The translations under genes and the position numbers were made by a program. The notes beneath the pieces were generated by a model. It had not been told where the DNA came from. It searched no databases and saw only the letters and a program-made list of their open reading frames with translations. From positions 6,200,001 through 6,264,000 of the forward strand of contig OZ257137.1 in the NCBI GenBank assembly GCA_965279115.1: a stretch of 64,000 bases of DNA, written 5' to 3'. Of the stretch, positions 43,271 through 52,027 are shown piece after piece. Origin of the DNA: JAEUOS01 sp965279115. GTDB taxonomy: Bacteria > Pseudomonadota > Gammaproteobacteria > Burkholderiales > JAEUOS01. The stretch's first letter is position 1, and the number at the start of each line of letters is the position of its first letter.

Positions 43271-43585
43271 TTGGCAGCCTTAGAAGTGCGAGAAACGTGG
43301 TTGCGGTTCCCGTTGCATGGTTCGAGGCCGCGCGTCATCGATCATGCGCTTTGCCGGTACGTCCATCTGGATCACCATTCACCCAGCTCGAAGGAAGACG
43401 TCAATTGTCTGATCCAAAACTTAGCGAAGCTAGCCGCCGCCCTGGGTATCAAAATCCGGCGATGGCTTGCTGGTGCTCAAGCCGTGAACAAGATGACCGT
43501 CGTGCACCAATTCAAAAAATCAATATGACCACCGTGCGCCCTACCCGACGCACGCACCGAAATGAGGCACCCAAGGGGACGATCG
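43271..43585. other. intergenic region between HTH/coiled-coil gene and receiver gene
   Basis: About 315 bases with no gene I can support. A plus-strand frame of 91 codons (43253-43528) is open, but it overlaps the start of the neighbouring gene and has no clear ribosome site. No promoter or terminator was recognised. Confidence 0.4.
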
Positions 43586-44101
43586 TCAGGCGGAAAACAA
43601 ACCGTGCGGCCCCTTGAAATAGCGATCCAGGATGGCATGCTCCCACTGGTGCACGGCGTCCATCACATGGCCGCCCCAGCGCACCAACACGGCCAACAGG
43701 ATGTGCACGAAGTCCGAGAAAGAAATAGGCTTGGCGCAATAGGCGGTCACGCCCAGGTTGTAGGCGCGTTCAACGTCCTCGACCAAAGTTGAACTGCTGA
43801 ACATCACCACCGGCAGGTCACTGGTGGCCGGATCAGATCGAATCTTGCGCAACACCTGAAAGCCGTCCACACGAGGCATGGTGGCGTCCAGCAAAACGAA
43901 TCTCGGCAGATGCCCTGGACCGCGCGCGACGGCCGCCCACAAGGACTCCAGCGCTTCGACACCATCGTGGCAAATGAGCGGTTCGATCAAGGTGCCGATG
44001 TCGTCCAACGCGCGAATCACCAAAGCGATTTGGTCGGGATCATCTTCTACAAGCAGGAAATGCGAGGTCACGCGGGGCAGATCGATCAAGGCGGGAGCCA
44101 A
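43586..44101 (-). CDS. single-domain response regulator (CheY-like)
   Basis: A 171-residue receiver-only protein. It carries the acidic pair Asp20-Asp21 (LLVEDDPDQ), the phospho-acceptor Asp72 (VLLDATMPRVDG), the Ser/Thr patch FSSST and Lys124 (AKPIS). It ends with a 30-residue tail and no output domain. The insertion GVEALESLWAAVARGPGHLP resembles Rcp1-type receivers. No histidine kinase gene is within the window, so its signal source is elsewhere. It lies downstream of jetD on the same strand, 137 bases away. Confidence 0.88.
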   Translation of the reverse strand: MAPALIDLPRVTSHFLLVEDDPDQIALVIRALDDIGTLIEPLICHDGVEALESLWAAVARGPGHLPRFVLLDATMPRVDGFQVLRKIRSDPATSDLPVVMFSSSTLVEDVERAYNLGVTAYCAKPISFSDFVHILLAVLVRWGGHVMDAVHQWEHAILDRYFKGPHGLFSA

Positions 44102-44238
44102 TGATTATTGCGCCGATGTCCCCACACAACAAGAGGATTTGTTGCGATCGCACAGAACGATCAACCTCAGAGAATTCAGGTAGGTCGGTCATCGGACCAC
44201 CCTTCTTTTCCATTGCACATCCGACTTTGGAAGACTTT

Positions 44239-45414
44239 TCAAGGTTTCAGACCTTCTTGTTCCACCGTGAATCCGGCGGCAGCGATTGCCGCCCCTAAGT
44301 CCGCCCATCCAGCCGCATTCGCAAAATGTCGAATTCGCTCCAAGGTATGAGGCGTGGCTTTGCGGCGCAAGTCCACAGGAACGTCTTCGGGGTGCATTGA
44401 CCATGCTTGAATCGAGTGGCCCACTGTTCGTGCGTCTTGAGCAAGCGTCGCGGCTATGCGAAATCCGCCTTCATCGATGTCGCCCCAGTGATAGACCGGC
44501 AAATCCGAAGGCAACTCGGTCAGGATGCGCTTGTACATCGTTCGCCATGCTGGTGACGGCATACCCGCCGTGTAGATCAGCAATAGCTCTTGATTCGAGC
44601 GCCTTCGTGCTTCACTGTGAAACGTCGTCAGGTTTTCAATCGTCAGCACCATTTTCGGGACGCTCACCAGGCGTTTCAACGTACCTGCCGGCAGTCCCAT
44701 GTAAGGGGTGTCCAAACGCGCGGTGACGCCTTCACGCTCGGCAACGACGTTGCCGGCTAGCAGCACCGGATGTTCTTCACGAAAAAGTCCGAGTTCCTGC
44801 CAAACCGAAGGGCCATCGCGTGCCTCGCCTTCAACGGAATTGGCCAGAAGAATATCCAGCGGAACGGTCAGCTTCTCGATGCGCTTGCTGTCATTGAAGA
44901 GCCGTGCACTGACCTCCCGGATAGGCTGGGACAACGGCTGGTCGACCGAAAATGACTGGCAAAACTCGATGGTTCGAGCCGCGGATATCCAGTCCTCAGC
45001 GCTTTCCGGACCGAGTCCTCTTGTCTTTCGCAGTTCAGTCCAGCGCTGCAAGACATCATGAACGACCGGAAAGCTGGTTGCCATCGCCGCCAGCCGCAAC
45101 TGTGCTTCCGCAACCTTGTCCTGCGCCAGGATAAGCCCGAGGAATTTGCCGAGCCGCCTGGCGTCCACGAGATTGATTCGCTCGATGAATCCGGTTTGGA
45201 CGACTCCCCCGTCCCAAACGAGCTCGACCGCACCCTCGGCACGTGCAGCCGTCATCGTCGATTCAAAGGATTCCTTGCGCTGAAGTGACGTAAGCCGCCT
45301 GTACTCGTCGAGATCGCCCCTCGTCAATGAGGCTGCGCGCGAACGGCGTCCCGCCGCCAGTTTCTCGCCGGACGAGAGCAGACGTTCCAGACAGGACCGG
45401 GCCAGGGCATCCAT
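44239..45414 (-). CDS. jetD: Wadjet protein JetD (toprim-type nuclease)
   Basis: A 391-residue DUF2220-type protein, the nuclease subunit of the Wadjet plasmid-defence system. The N-terminal part is helical. The C-terminal toprim-like domain has Glu260 (VLTIENLTTFH) and the D312-x-D314 pair (HWGDIDEGGFRIA) expected to bind metal and cut DNA. It starts 3 bases after the jetC stop, so it is translationally linked. Family knowledge: JetD cleaves small circular DNA once the JetABC condensin has extruded it. Confidence 0.93.
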   Translation of the reverse strand: MDALARSCLERLLSSGEKLAAGRRSRAASLTRGDLDEYRRLTSLQRKESFESTMTAARAEGAVELVWDGGVVQTGFIERINLVDARRLGKFLGLILAQDKVAEAQLRLAAMATSFPVVHDVLQRWTELRKTRGLGPESAEDWISAARTIEFCQSFSVDQPLSQPIREVSARLFNDSKRIEKLTVPLDILLANSVEGEARDGPSVWQELGLFREEHPVLLAGNVVAEREGVTARLDTPYMGLPAGTLKRLVSVPKMVLTIENLTTFHSEARRRSNQELLLIYTAGMPSPAWRTMYKRILTELPSDLPVYHWGDIDEGGFRIAATLAQDARTVGHSIQAWSMHPEDVPVDLRRKATPHTLERIRHFANAAGWADLGAAIAAAGFTVEQEGLKP

Positions 45415-45417
45415 TCC

Positions 45418-48400
45418 TTAAGCGCCTGCTTCCTGCACCACAGCGCTACTGCGCCCGGACCGCGCTGCCGCAATTTCCAGATCGACAAGGGCGGGATTGA
45501 ATTCCGGAAGATCCTCCCTGAACTGCTCACGAACCTGCTGCGATACGTCATGCCCCTCCAGAAAAATCGCGTTGTTGTCGGCGTCTCGCAGGATGTCGTA
45601 GTAGCGATGAAGAAAGGCGGTCAGGGTTCCCAGATTCTCGCCCGGGCTGGCCATGAAGACCTGCAGCCCCAGTTCTTCCAGATAGCGCATGGTGGCGATG
45701 ATGTTGGTCATGTCCATCTTGTTGAAGGCCTCGTCCAGCAGCATGAGGCGCAGTCCGTCCTTCTTGCCGCGGTCGAGGCGATAGGCTGAAGCCAGCGCTG
45801 CCCCCGCAATGACATATAACGGAGCGCGATGCTCTCCACCCGATCCCGGCCCCAGACGTTTGCTCAGGTGACCGACGATCTTGGAGCTCTTGGATACCGG
45901 GTCCTCCCGCAAAATCTCGATGTCAAACTCGAAAAATTCGCGATAGTCATCGAGCGGACTGCGCACGCCGGCCGCTCCCGGTGCGATCTTGTCCTCGATG
46001 AGTTGCCGAAAGGCTTCAGGAATTTCACCTGGTCCGCCCAACAAGTCGACCGTGGGTCCATACGATGCAACGTCCTTGACGAATTTCAACAGTGAATCCA
46101 GCTGAGGACGAACGACTCGCCGGAAGCGATACCGCTCGCCATTGGAAAACGCCGGGCACGTTCTCAGCACGGCATTGAGGCGTTCCATCGTCTCTTCGAG
46201 CCAATCGAGGTTGTTGCTCAAAGCGATCGCCACGTCATTCCGGAAGGTCTCCTGCGATGTCCGGTAGGCCACATCCATTTCGGCCTTATGCTTCGCGAGT
46301 TCCGTGCGGTCCAGTCGTTGAAGAAGGTCTGTTAGCCACTGGCTGGCGCTGCGCCAATCGGAAATCGCGGCAGTCGAAGCCTGCTCCCGATAGTTCGCGA
46401 GGAAGGTCCCGAATTCGCCCATTCCCTTGCCCGTCGCTGCATTCATCCGTCTCAAGGCGCTTTCACTCTGAGTGCCGCAGTGATCGGCCATCTCGACATA
46501 ATGTTCACCAAATCGTTCGAGCAGAGGATCCCACTGTCGCATCCAGAATTCATGGTCATACTCGGGATGGGCACGTGCATCGGCCGCTTCGCTTTCGGAT
46601 CGGGAAAGCTTGACTTGGGCGTCGGACTCCAATCGCTCTTTCGCGGCAAGTTCGATCGTCGCCGCACCGACTTCCTGGTTCAACCTGGCAATCTGCGGCG
46701 CCAGGGACTGGGCACGATCGAACCATTCGCGCTCTTGGGCACCCAACCCGACATACTCCGGGTCCGCCATGCCCTGAAGCTGCTGCGTCTTTGCATCAGC
46801 CTCGTCGCTGGCCTTGCGCTGGTCCGTGAGCAGCCCCACCAGATGTTGAATGACGAGGTCCTCGCTGGCGATGCGGCGCAAGGCGGATAGCAACGGCTTC
46901 AACGAGGTGAGCTCGCGATCCAGACGCTCCAACTCGGCTTTGTACCCCTCGATTTCCCGATGGAGTGCGTCCCGCTGTCCGGAGCCGCCGGCGCCGATCC
47001 GGAAGGCTTCCGGTCGCACCAGTCGAAGACGTTCAATTTCTCCCGTCGAAACGAGCATCCCGTCCTGGGTCAGCGTGCGCTTCCCCTGCGAAAGCGCTTC
47101 GCTGTCCGTGGTCGCCTGCCGCAAATCCCCGAACTGTCGCCGAAGGTAGGCCGTCGCGGCAGCGGAATCCCCGGTTATCAATTCGGCGACGGAACCCGCT
47201 TCCGGCGCCTTGCCCACAAGCTGTCGGCTCTCCATCGCGATCTTGGCGCCGTACACCGCACGGGGTCCGGTCAGCCCCCGGTAGATCTGGAATGCTTCGC
47301 GCTCCTCGTGTTCTGGAACCAGCAACGCGTCAATATGACGCCCGAGATAGGCTTCGATGACTGGTTGCCAGGTTGAGTCTGAAACCCGGACAAGATCACA
47401 AACCGGAACAGGGTTCAGGCCGCGGTCACGCAGTTCGGTCAACAATCGCTGTACCGACGGCTCCAAAGGCGCGCGGCCTTCGCGGACACGAGCCATGGCC
47501 GACTCGGCATCCTTCAATGCGGTGGTGACCTCCAAGTGACGCCGCTCTATGGCACTACCCTGGTTGAACACGTCGGAGAACGCCGCAGCGGCAATTTCGA
47601 GAGGGCGCTTGAGGTTCGCCCGGATGTCGACGGCAGTGATGTTGTCCAGTCGCGAAACGATCGCATCAACAGACTGCGCGGTGGATTTGAGGTCGATTGA
47701 CCGCCGCACCATCAACGGTGAGCCCGCCGCGTCGGCAAGCGTTCTCTGAATCAGCCCCAACGTGGTGCGCAGTTCCCGCCCTTTGTCTTGACTGGCCTGG
47801 CGCGCCGACTGAATCTCAGTTTGCAGCGCGCCGTAGTCCTTGTGGGCCGCGTGCGCCTCGCGAGCCAGTCTGAACCTGGTCGCTTCCGCATTCGCGTGCG
47901 CGAGGTCCGACTCGAAGGTCTGAAGGTCGGCGGTTTTCTTGTCCAGGGTCTCCTGAGCGGCAAGCTTGGTGACCTGTGCATTCTCCAGGGCGACGCGATT
48001 CGCCTCCACCGTCGCCATCTTTGCAATAGTGGTCCACGTTTGCGCACGACGCGATTCAGTGGCTGCCTTTTCGAACTCCGCCGCAACATTGCGGCCGTCC
48101 GCGATCTTCGTCTCGATCTGAGCAACCAGTTCAGCCAGCCTGCGGAACGAATCCGTCACATCGCGGAATTTCCTGACGTTCGTCGGACGCGCTTCAAGCA
48201 CATCGTTTCGCACGATCTGATCAACCGATTTGTCGAAGCGCATGCGAAGTGCGAAACGAAACGCGCGGACAAAGGCTTCGGTATGCGGCGTGCTGTCGCT
48301 GCCGCGTAGCGCCAGGAGCGCCGCTTGTATGTAGCGTTGCGAATCGTTGAAGAGTGGATCTTCCCCTGAGACACGGGCGCGCTCGATCAGTTGGTGCCGA

Positions 48401-48867
48401 AAGGTGCCCCAGTCACGCGGCCTCTCGATACCGTCGACAGATTCGAGATGGTCGCCCAGCGAGAGTTCGATCTTGGGCAGAATGTAGCGCCCCAAGACCT
48501 CGTGGCCCTCTCGGTCGGCGGAGGCCTGCAGGCAAACGCCCATGGACAACGGTTCATTCGTTCGGGCATCCCGCCATACCAGTGTGATGTACGTGGTCGC
48601 GTGCTCGCGCGCCCGATGCTCGGCGCTTTCGCCGTACTGTCCGAGGCAATACGCCCGCAAGGACCGTGTGGTCGCCTGTTCATCCGCTTGCGCATTCAGT
48701 GCGACAAGCCTGCTGTTCGCGCCCAGCATGGCGATCTGCACCGCATCCAGTAACGAGCTTTTTCCGCTCCCGTTTGGCCCGAAAACACCGGTGATATCGC
48801 GAAGCCGAATATCCTGGCTTTCGAAGAGGAAGAACTGGACGACCCGGACATGTTCGAGGTATTTCAC
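45418..48867 (-). CDS. jetC: Wadjet SMC-like ATPase JetC
   Basis: A 1149-residue MukB/SMC-like ATPase, the loop-extruding motor of Wadjet. Walker A GPNGSGKSS lies at 30-38. Long coiled-coil arms run from about 220 to 450 and from 650 to 850, around a hinge near 480-600. The ABC signature LGPGSGGEH is near 1005, and Walker B LRLMLLDEAFNKMD is near 1040. The GTG start at 48867 is inside the jetB stop (GTGA), so translation is coupled. The length is normal for JetC. Confidence 0.94.
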   Translation of the reverse strand: MKYLEHVRVVQFFLFESQDIRLRDITGVFGPNGSGKSSLLDAVQIAMLGANSRLVALNAQADEQATTRSLRAYCLGQYGESAEHRAREHATTYITLVWRDARTNEPLSMGVCLQASADREGHEVLGRYILPKIELSLGDHLESVDGIERPRDWGTFRHQLIERARVSGEDPLFNDSQRYIQAALLALRGSDSTPHTEAFVRAFRFALRMRFDKSVDQIVRNDVLEARPTNVRKFRDVTDSFRRLAELVAQIETKIADGRNVAAEFEKAATESRRAQTWTTIAKMATVEANRVALENAQVTKLAAQETLDKKTADLQTFESDLAHANAEATRFRLAREAHAAHKDYGALQTEIQSARQASQDKGRELRTTLGLIQRTLADAAGSPLMVRRSIDLKSTAQSVDAIVSRLDNITAVDIRANLKRPLEIAAAAFSDVFNQGSAIERRHLEVTTALKDAESAMARVREGRAPLEPSVQRLLTELRDRGLNPVPVCDLVRVSDSTWQPVIEAYLGRHIDALLVPEHEEREAFQIYRGLTGPRAVYGAKIAMESRQLVGKAPEAGSVAELITGDSAAATAYLRRQFGDLRQATTDSEALSQGKRTLTQDGMLVSTGEIERLRLVRPEAFRIGAGGSGQRDALHREIEGYKAELERLDRELTSLKPLLSALRRIASEDLVIQHLVGLLTDQRKASDEADAKTQQLQGMADPEYVGLGAQEREWFDRAQSLAPQIARLNQEVGAATIELAAKERLESDAQVKLSRSESEAADARAHPEYDHEFWMRQWDPLLERFGEHYVEMADHCGTQSESALRRMNAATGKGMGEFGTFLANYREQASTAAISDWRSASQWLTDLLQRLDRTELAKHKAEMDVAYRTSQETFRNDVAIALSNNLDWLEETMERLNAVLRTCPAFSNGERYRFRRVVRPQLDSLLKFVKDVASYGPTVDLLGGPGEIPEAFRQLIEDKIAPGAAGVRSPLDDYREFFEFDIEILREDPVSKSSKIVGHLSKRLGPGSGGEHRAPLYVIAGAALASAYRLDRGKKDGLRLMLLDEAFNKMDMTNIIATMRYLEELGLQVFMASPGENLGTLTAFLHRYYDILRDADNNAIFLEGHDVSQQVREQFREDLPEFNPALVDLEIAAARSGRSSAVVQEAGA

Positions 48868-49544
48868 GCGGTCCTCCCGTCTTCGCTCGCGAATTGCTCA
48901 TCATCAGTTGCCACCTCCCCTGTGTCGGTGGGCGTAGACGACACGGACCGCCAATCGGCCAGGCGCTGCAACGCGGCCTCGCCCAGAACATCGACTATCG
49001 CGGGGCGAATGAGTACAGCATAGGGTTGGGTCGAACTCGGCTCGCCGATGGCATCGGAAACGTGCTCATCCGATCGCTTCGCGATGCCCCAGCGCTTCAT
49101 GGTCCTCAACAGCGCTTCCAGCTCGCCCTTTGCAGGCAGTTCGCGGCCTGTCATCAGTCGATACTTCTCATCCAGTTCCACCAAATCACAGACAACCTCC
49201 GCGTCATCGGTGAACTGTCCGATTCGCGCGGACTCGTCGTAGATCGCCCGCAGCACAAGCGCCAGGAGGGTTTGCGCGGCGGAGGCGGTTCCGGCCTTGG
49301 GGTGCCGGGGCAACGCATAGACGTATCGCTTCTGCCGATTCACTTCCACTGTGACTCCCAACGGTTCCAGTACACGCTTGAATTCGCGCTCGTAGCGCTC
49401 GACCATCCAGTAGGCCGACTTGCTGTGGCGATCTGCGTAGTACAGGACCTGCTCGGTTACTAGGCGATACGCGGTAGCTTCGAGTTCCTGCGGGGTGTGC
49501 TGCCCCATGGATCGCTCGGCAATGTCTTCCCAGAACTGGCTCAT
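48864..49544 (-). CDS. jetB: Wadjet kleisin-associated subunit JetB (DUF4194)
   Basis: A 226-residue DUF4194 protein, the MukE/KITE-like winged-helix subunit of the Wadjet condensin. Helical N-terminal residues (EATAYRLVTEQVLYYADRH) are followed by two winged-helix-like parts (LRTMKRWGIAKR) and an acidic, probably disordered tail (about residues 200-226). It overlaps jetA by 4 bases (ATGA) and jetC by 4 bases. Confidence 0.92.
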   Translation of the reverse strand: MSQFWEDIAERSMGQHTPQELEATAYRLVTEQVLYYADRHSKSAYWMVERYEREFKRVLEPLGVTVEVNRQKRYVYALPRHPKAGTASAAQTLLALVLRAIYDESARIGQFTDDAEVVCDLVELDEKYRLMTGRELPAKGELEALLRTMKRWGIAKRSDEHVSDAIGEPSSTQPYAVLIRPAIVDVLGEAALQRLADWRSVSSTPTDTGEVATDDEQFASEDGRTA

Positions 49545-51040
49545 TTGCGTGACTCCTTCGCTGTAGCGCCTGCGGACTGACGCAACTCCACGACAAAGGG
49601 CCGTCCTGAAATCCAGGGGCTCTCCGCCTCCGCCTCCTCGCGCATGTCCACCCGAAAGCCTCTGGCGAGAGTCATTGCCGACAGGTACAGGCGTCGGCTA
49701 TTCGCACTCATCGCCAGCCCCACCGTCGACAGCGACTGCAAACAGCGAACGTCCGTCAACGACTGCGGACTCATGTTTTCGCTGCCGAGCCTCTGGTCAC
49801 CGTTCAATTGCGCCAGGACATAGGCGGTCAATTTCGGCGGCGTGACTGACCGAGCGTCTCTGGCACGAAGCATGAGCTGGGATCGGGCCAGTTGAGCTTC
49901 GGAGGGAACATATCGTTGCAAATTGGAGGGGATCGATCGCTCCCTGGCTTTGCGCGGCTCAGCAAGATGCTCCCCGCTCACCATATCCCCGGACGGGAAC
50001 GGATCTCCGAGAATCGGTGTCCTCCTTCCTGTCGCGGCGGCGATGGCATTGCTGACCAGTTGATCGACGGGGCGAAGGGAACGCAATCGATAGTCGAGGA
50101 AAGCCAATGCGCGACGGTTGGCGCGGCGAATTTCATCATCGAGGCGATCGAGAAACTCATCGATGCGCCGCAATTCGAGAAGCCGCTGAACGTCCTTTTC
50201 AAATAGTTGCTCCGCTCGAATTCGATTTCCAGGGCACCGCTTGGATTCGTACCAAGCAATCAATCGCGCTCGCTGGTCTTCCGACGCGTGCAATTCTTCG
50301 ACGATCCGCAGAATCTGCGCCTTTCGCGACAGCGGATGCTCCCGTTTTTTTAACTCGCCATAGTCGCCGATAAAGAATTTCTCGATGTAATCACCGAAGA
50401 ACCCTTGGACATACTGAGCAGTTGTCGTGCTTTCCGCCAACAACTCCATGATGTCCCGGATGTTCGTACCGGTGTTCCTCACATGTTCAAGGAGATTGCG
50501 TGCCTGCTCCGCAGTTTCAGCCAGGGTGTCACCGTCAGCTCGACCTTCCATGACCTGCTGGATGTTCAGTTCGATGGATCGGATCTTCCCCGAGACGAAT
50601 ACCGGTCCGGTTTCGGCAAAGGAGACCAGTAGCGTGAGGAATTGACTCACGGTCGGTCGCATGGTCAGTCGCTTTTCAACCCCATAGCGCTCCAATCGGA
50701 ACCAGCCACTTTCCAGAAGGCGGTTGAATACCGCGTTCGCCCGAATGGCGAGTGGCGTGTCTGGCGTATTGCCGTCCTCGCTTTCCCAAGAGTCTTGCGT
50801 GACCAGTTCGTCTTCGATGTCCTGCATGACGTCACGCGGTGTGAAACCATGACTCGGCGGCAATGGCGCATCTGGGCCGAATCGCTTTGCGTGAAGTCGG
50901 CAAAGCAATGTCCAATAGCGGTGGCGGTTCGGTGACGCCAATGGCGCAAACAATCGATCCGGAAGCCGCTCGAACAGCAGTCTGGCCGCGGAGCGGTGAG
51001 CAGCACCGAGCTGCGCGAGGGTCAAGTCGGAAACAGCCAC
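49541..51040 (-). CDS. jetA: Wadjet kleisin subunit JetA
   Basis: A 499-residue JetA-type protein, the MukF-like kleisin that bridges the JetC heads. It is mostly helical (LLFERLPDRLFAPLASPNRH at the start). A middle part has heptad-like residues (SIELNIQQVMEGRADGDTLA), and the C-terminal segment would bind the second head. The start is a GTG at 51040, 19 bases inside the WYL gene, and it has a very strong GAGGAGG seven bases upstream. All four jet genes are therefore in one tightly packed operon. Confidence 0.9.
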   Translation of the reverse strand: MAVSDLTLAQLGAAHRSAARLLFERLPDRLFAPLASPNRHRYWTLLCRLHAKRFGPDAPLPPSHGFTPRDVMQDIEDELVTQDSWESEDGNTPDTPLAIRANAVFNRLLESGWFRLERYGVEKRLTMRPTVSQFLTLLVSFAETGPVFVSGKIRSIELNIQQVMEGRADGDTLAETAEQARNLLEHVRNTGTNIRDIMELLAESTTTAQYVQGFFGDYIEKFFIGDYGELKKREHPLSRKAQILRIVEELHASEDQRARLIAWYESKRCPGNRIRAEQLFEKDVQRLLELRRIDEFLDRLDDEIRRANRRALAFLDYRLRSLRPVDQLVSNAIAAATGRRTPILGDPFPSGDMVSGEHLAEPRKARERSIPSNLQRYVPSEAQLARSQLMLRARDARSVTPPKLTAYVLAQLNGDQRLGSENMSPQSLTDVRCLQSLSTVGLAMSANSRRLYLSAMTLARGFRVDMREEAEAESPWISGRPFVVELRQSAGATAKESRK

Positions 51041-51885
51041 GGACGAACCTCCTCAATATTGGCTACAGCCATCTGGAAATCCGGGGGCCGTTGCTTCGCG
51101 GGATCTATGGCCGCTCTGACGTCCTGGATGAAGTAGCTGACCAACGCGCCGCGACAGGTGTCCACTCTCGCCGAGGTGTTGTTGAAGTACTCGAACCGGA
51201 TGAGCGCCTCCTGATCCGGAGTCAGGTCGGGGTGCGCCACCAGACGCACCGGCACCTTCGTCATCCAGGCTCGATCGTCCTTCTCTGTGCGCTCAGCCGG
51301 CGAATCGAGTCGCTCCACCCTTTCGACACGACCCAGCGCGTAGTCCCGGAAGTCCTGATTCGTCGACGAGAAGGCACGCAAGTGCCAGCGTCGGCCCGCA
51401 CGTATCAGGCTGTGGGGCGCGATGATGCGCTGATGGGGTGCCGGCTCGCGCATCGAGCGATAGGTAATTTTCAGCGCCTGCCGCTCCCGAATCGCTTCTG
51501 AAACGAGCGCAAAAGTTCTGGGGGATGGGGCGGAGAGATCCGGAAAGGCGGCCCAAATGGCTCGACTTTGGGACGGCTCAGTGACCGAGTGCGGTATGCC
51601 CACCAGTCCGAGGTATTGCGAAAGCGAAATTGCGTCGCCTTGTTTGCGCTGGTCGCCGCCCGCATCGGATCGATATGCCTTCAGGGTGGCGTGGTAGCTG
51701 CGGGTCTTGCTGTTCCATTCGATCCAATCGGGGTACGTTTCGCGGAACTCCCTGATCCATTCACTGGCCCGTACGCTGCTTAAGTCGAATATTTCTCTCA
51801 GCCGTGCGTTGTTGAGGCGCCCCTCCCAAAGGAGGATCGTCGCGAGTAGCGTCAATCGCCGCTGATGCACGTCACCTTGAACCAT
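51022..51885 (-). CDS. WYL-domain transcriptional regulator of the Wadjet operon
   Basis: A 287-residue regulator with an N-terminal winged HTH (residues 8-55, LNNARLREIFDLSSVRASEW). The central WYL domain (about 135-200, ALKITYRSMREP to HLRAFSSTNQDFRDYALGRV) is followed by a WCX-like C-terminal domain. This order matches the CapW/BrxR group of defence-island repressors. Its end overlaps jetA by 19 bases, so it heads the Wadjet operon. No Shine-Dalgarno is visible: the bases before ATG belong to the 17-base repeats, so the mRNA may be leaderless or translated weakly. Confidence 0.86.
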   Translation of the reverse strand: MVQGDVHQRRLTLLATILLWEGRLNNARLREIFDLSSVRASEWIREFRETYPDWIEWNSKTRSYHATLKAYRSDAGGDQRKQGDAISLSQYLGLVGIPHSVTEPSQSRAIWAAFPDLSAPSPRTFALVSEAIRERQALKITYRSMREPAPHQRIIAPHSLIRAGRRWHLRAFSSTNQDFRDYALGRVERVERLDSPAERTEKDDRAWMTKVPVRLVAHPDLTPDQEALIRFEYFNNTSARVDTCRGALVSYFIQDVRAAIDPAKQRPPDFQMAVANIEEVRPWLFPT

Positions 51886-51934
51886 ATTACGAATATCCGT
51901 ATGTTACGTTTTTCCATATCTTACGATATTCCGT
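51884..51934 (-). promoter_or_regulatory. three 17-bp tandem repeats, probable WYL-regulator operator
   Basis: Three perfectly abutting 17-mers occur: ATATTACGAATATCCGT (51884-51900), ATGTTACGTTTTTCCAT (51901-51917) and ATCTTACGATATTCCGT (51918-51934). The consensus is AT-N-TTACG-NNWWT-CC-R-T. Repeats 1 and 3 each contain a TACG-6-CGTA dyad; repeat 2 keeps only the left half. Repeat 1 overlaps the WYL start codon. A weak minus-strand promoter (TTGCGA, 18 bases, TAAGAT) can be drawn through repeat 3. Confidence 0.8.
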
Positions 51935-51983
51935 AATATATTCGCAACCGCCATCGCGGTCACCAAGGCTCGATTTACCATAT

Positions 51984-52011
51984 TGTCAGTAAATCGTTTA
52001 TACTTCTGACA
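51984..52011 (+). promoter_or_regulatory. abiE promoter region with inverted repeat
   Basis: TGTCAG (51984-51989) and CTGACA (52006-52011) form a perfect six-base-arm dyad separated by 16 bases. A -10-like TATACT (51999-52004) lies inside. The -35 is unclear (TTTACC at 51974-51979 is possible). The position, 17 bases before the abiEi start, suits autorepression by AbiEi. Confidence 0.6.
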
Positions 52012-52027
52012 CTTTTGGAGATTCACC

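Noticed and set aside
43253..43528. 91-codon plus-strand frame before the receiver gene
   Set aside because: Overlaps the start of the HTH/coiled-coil gene, lacks a ribosome site and matches no family. Kept only as an intergenic note.
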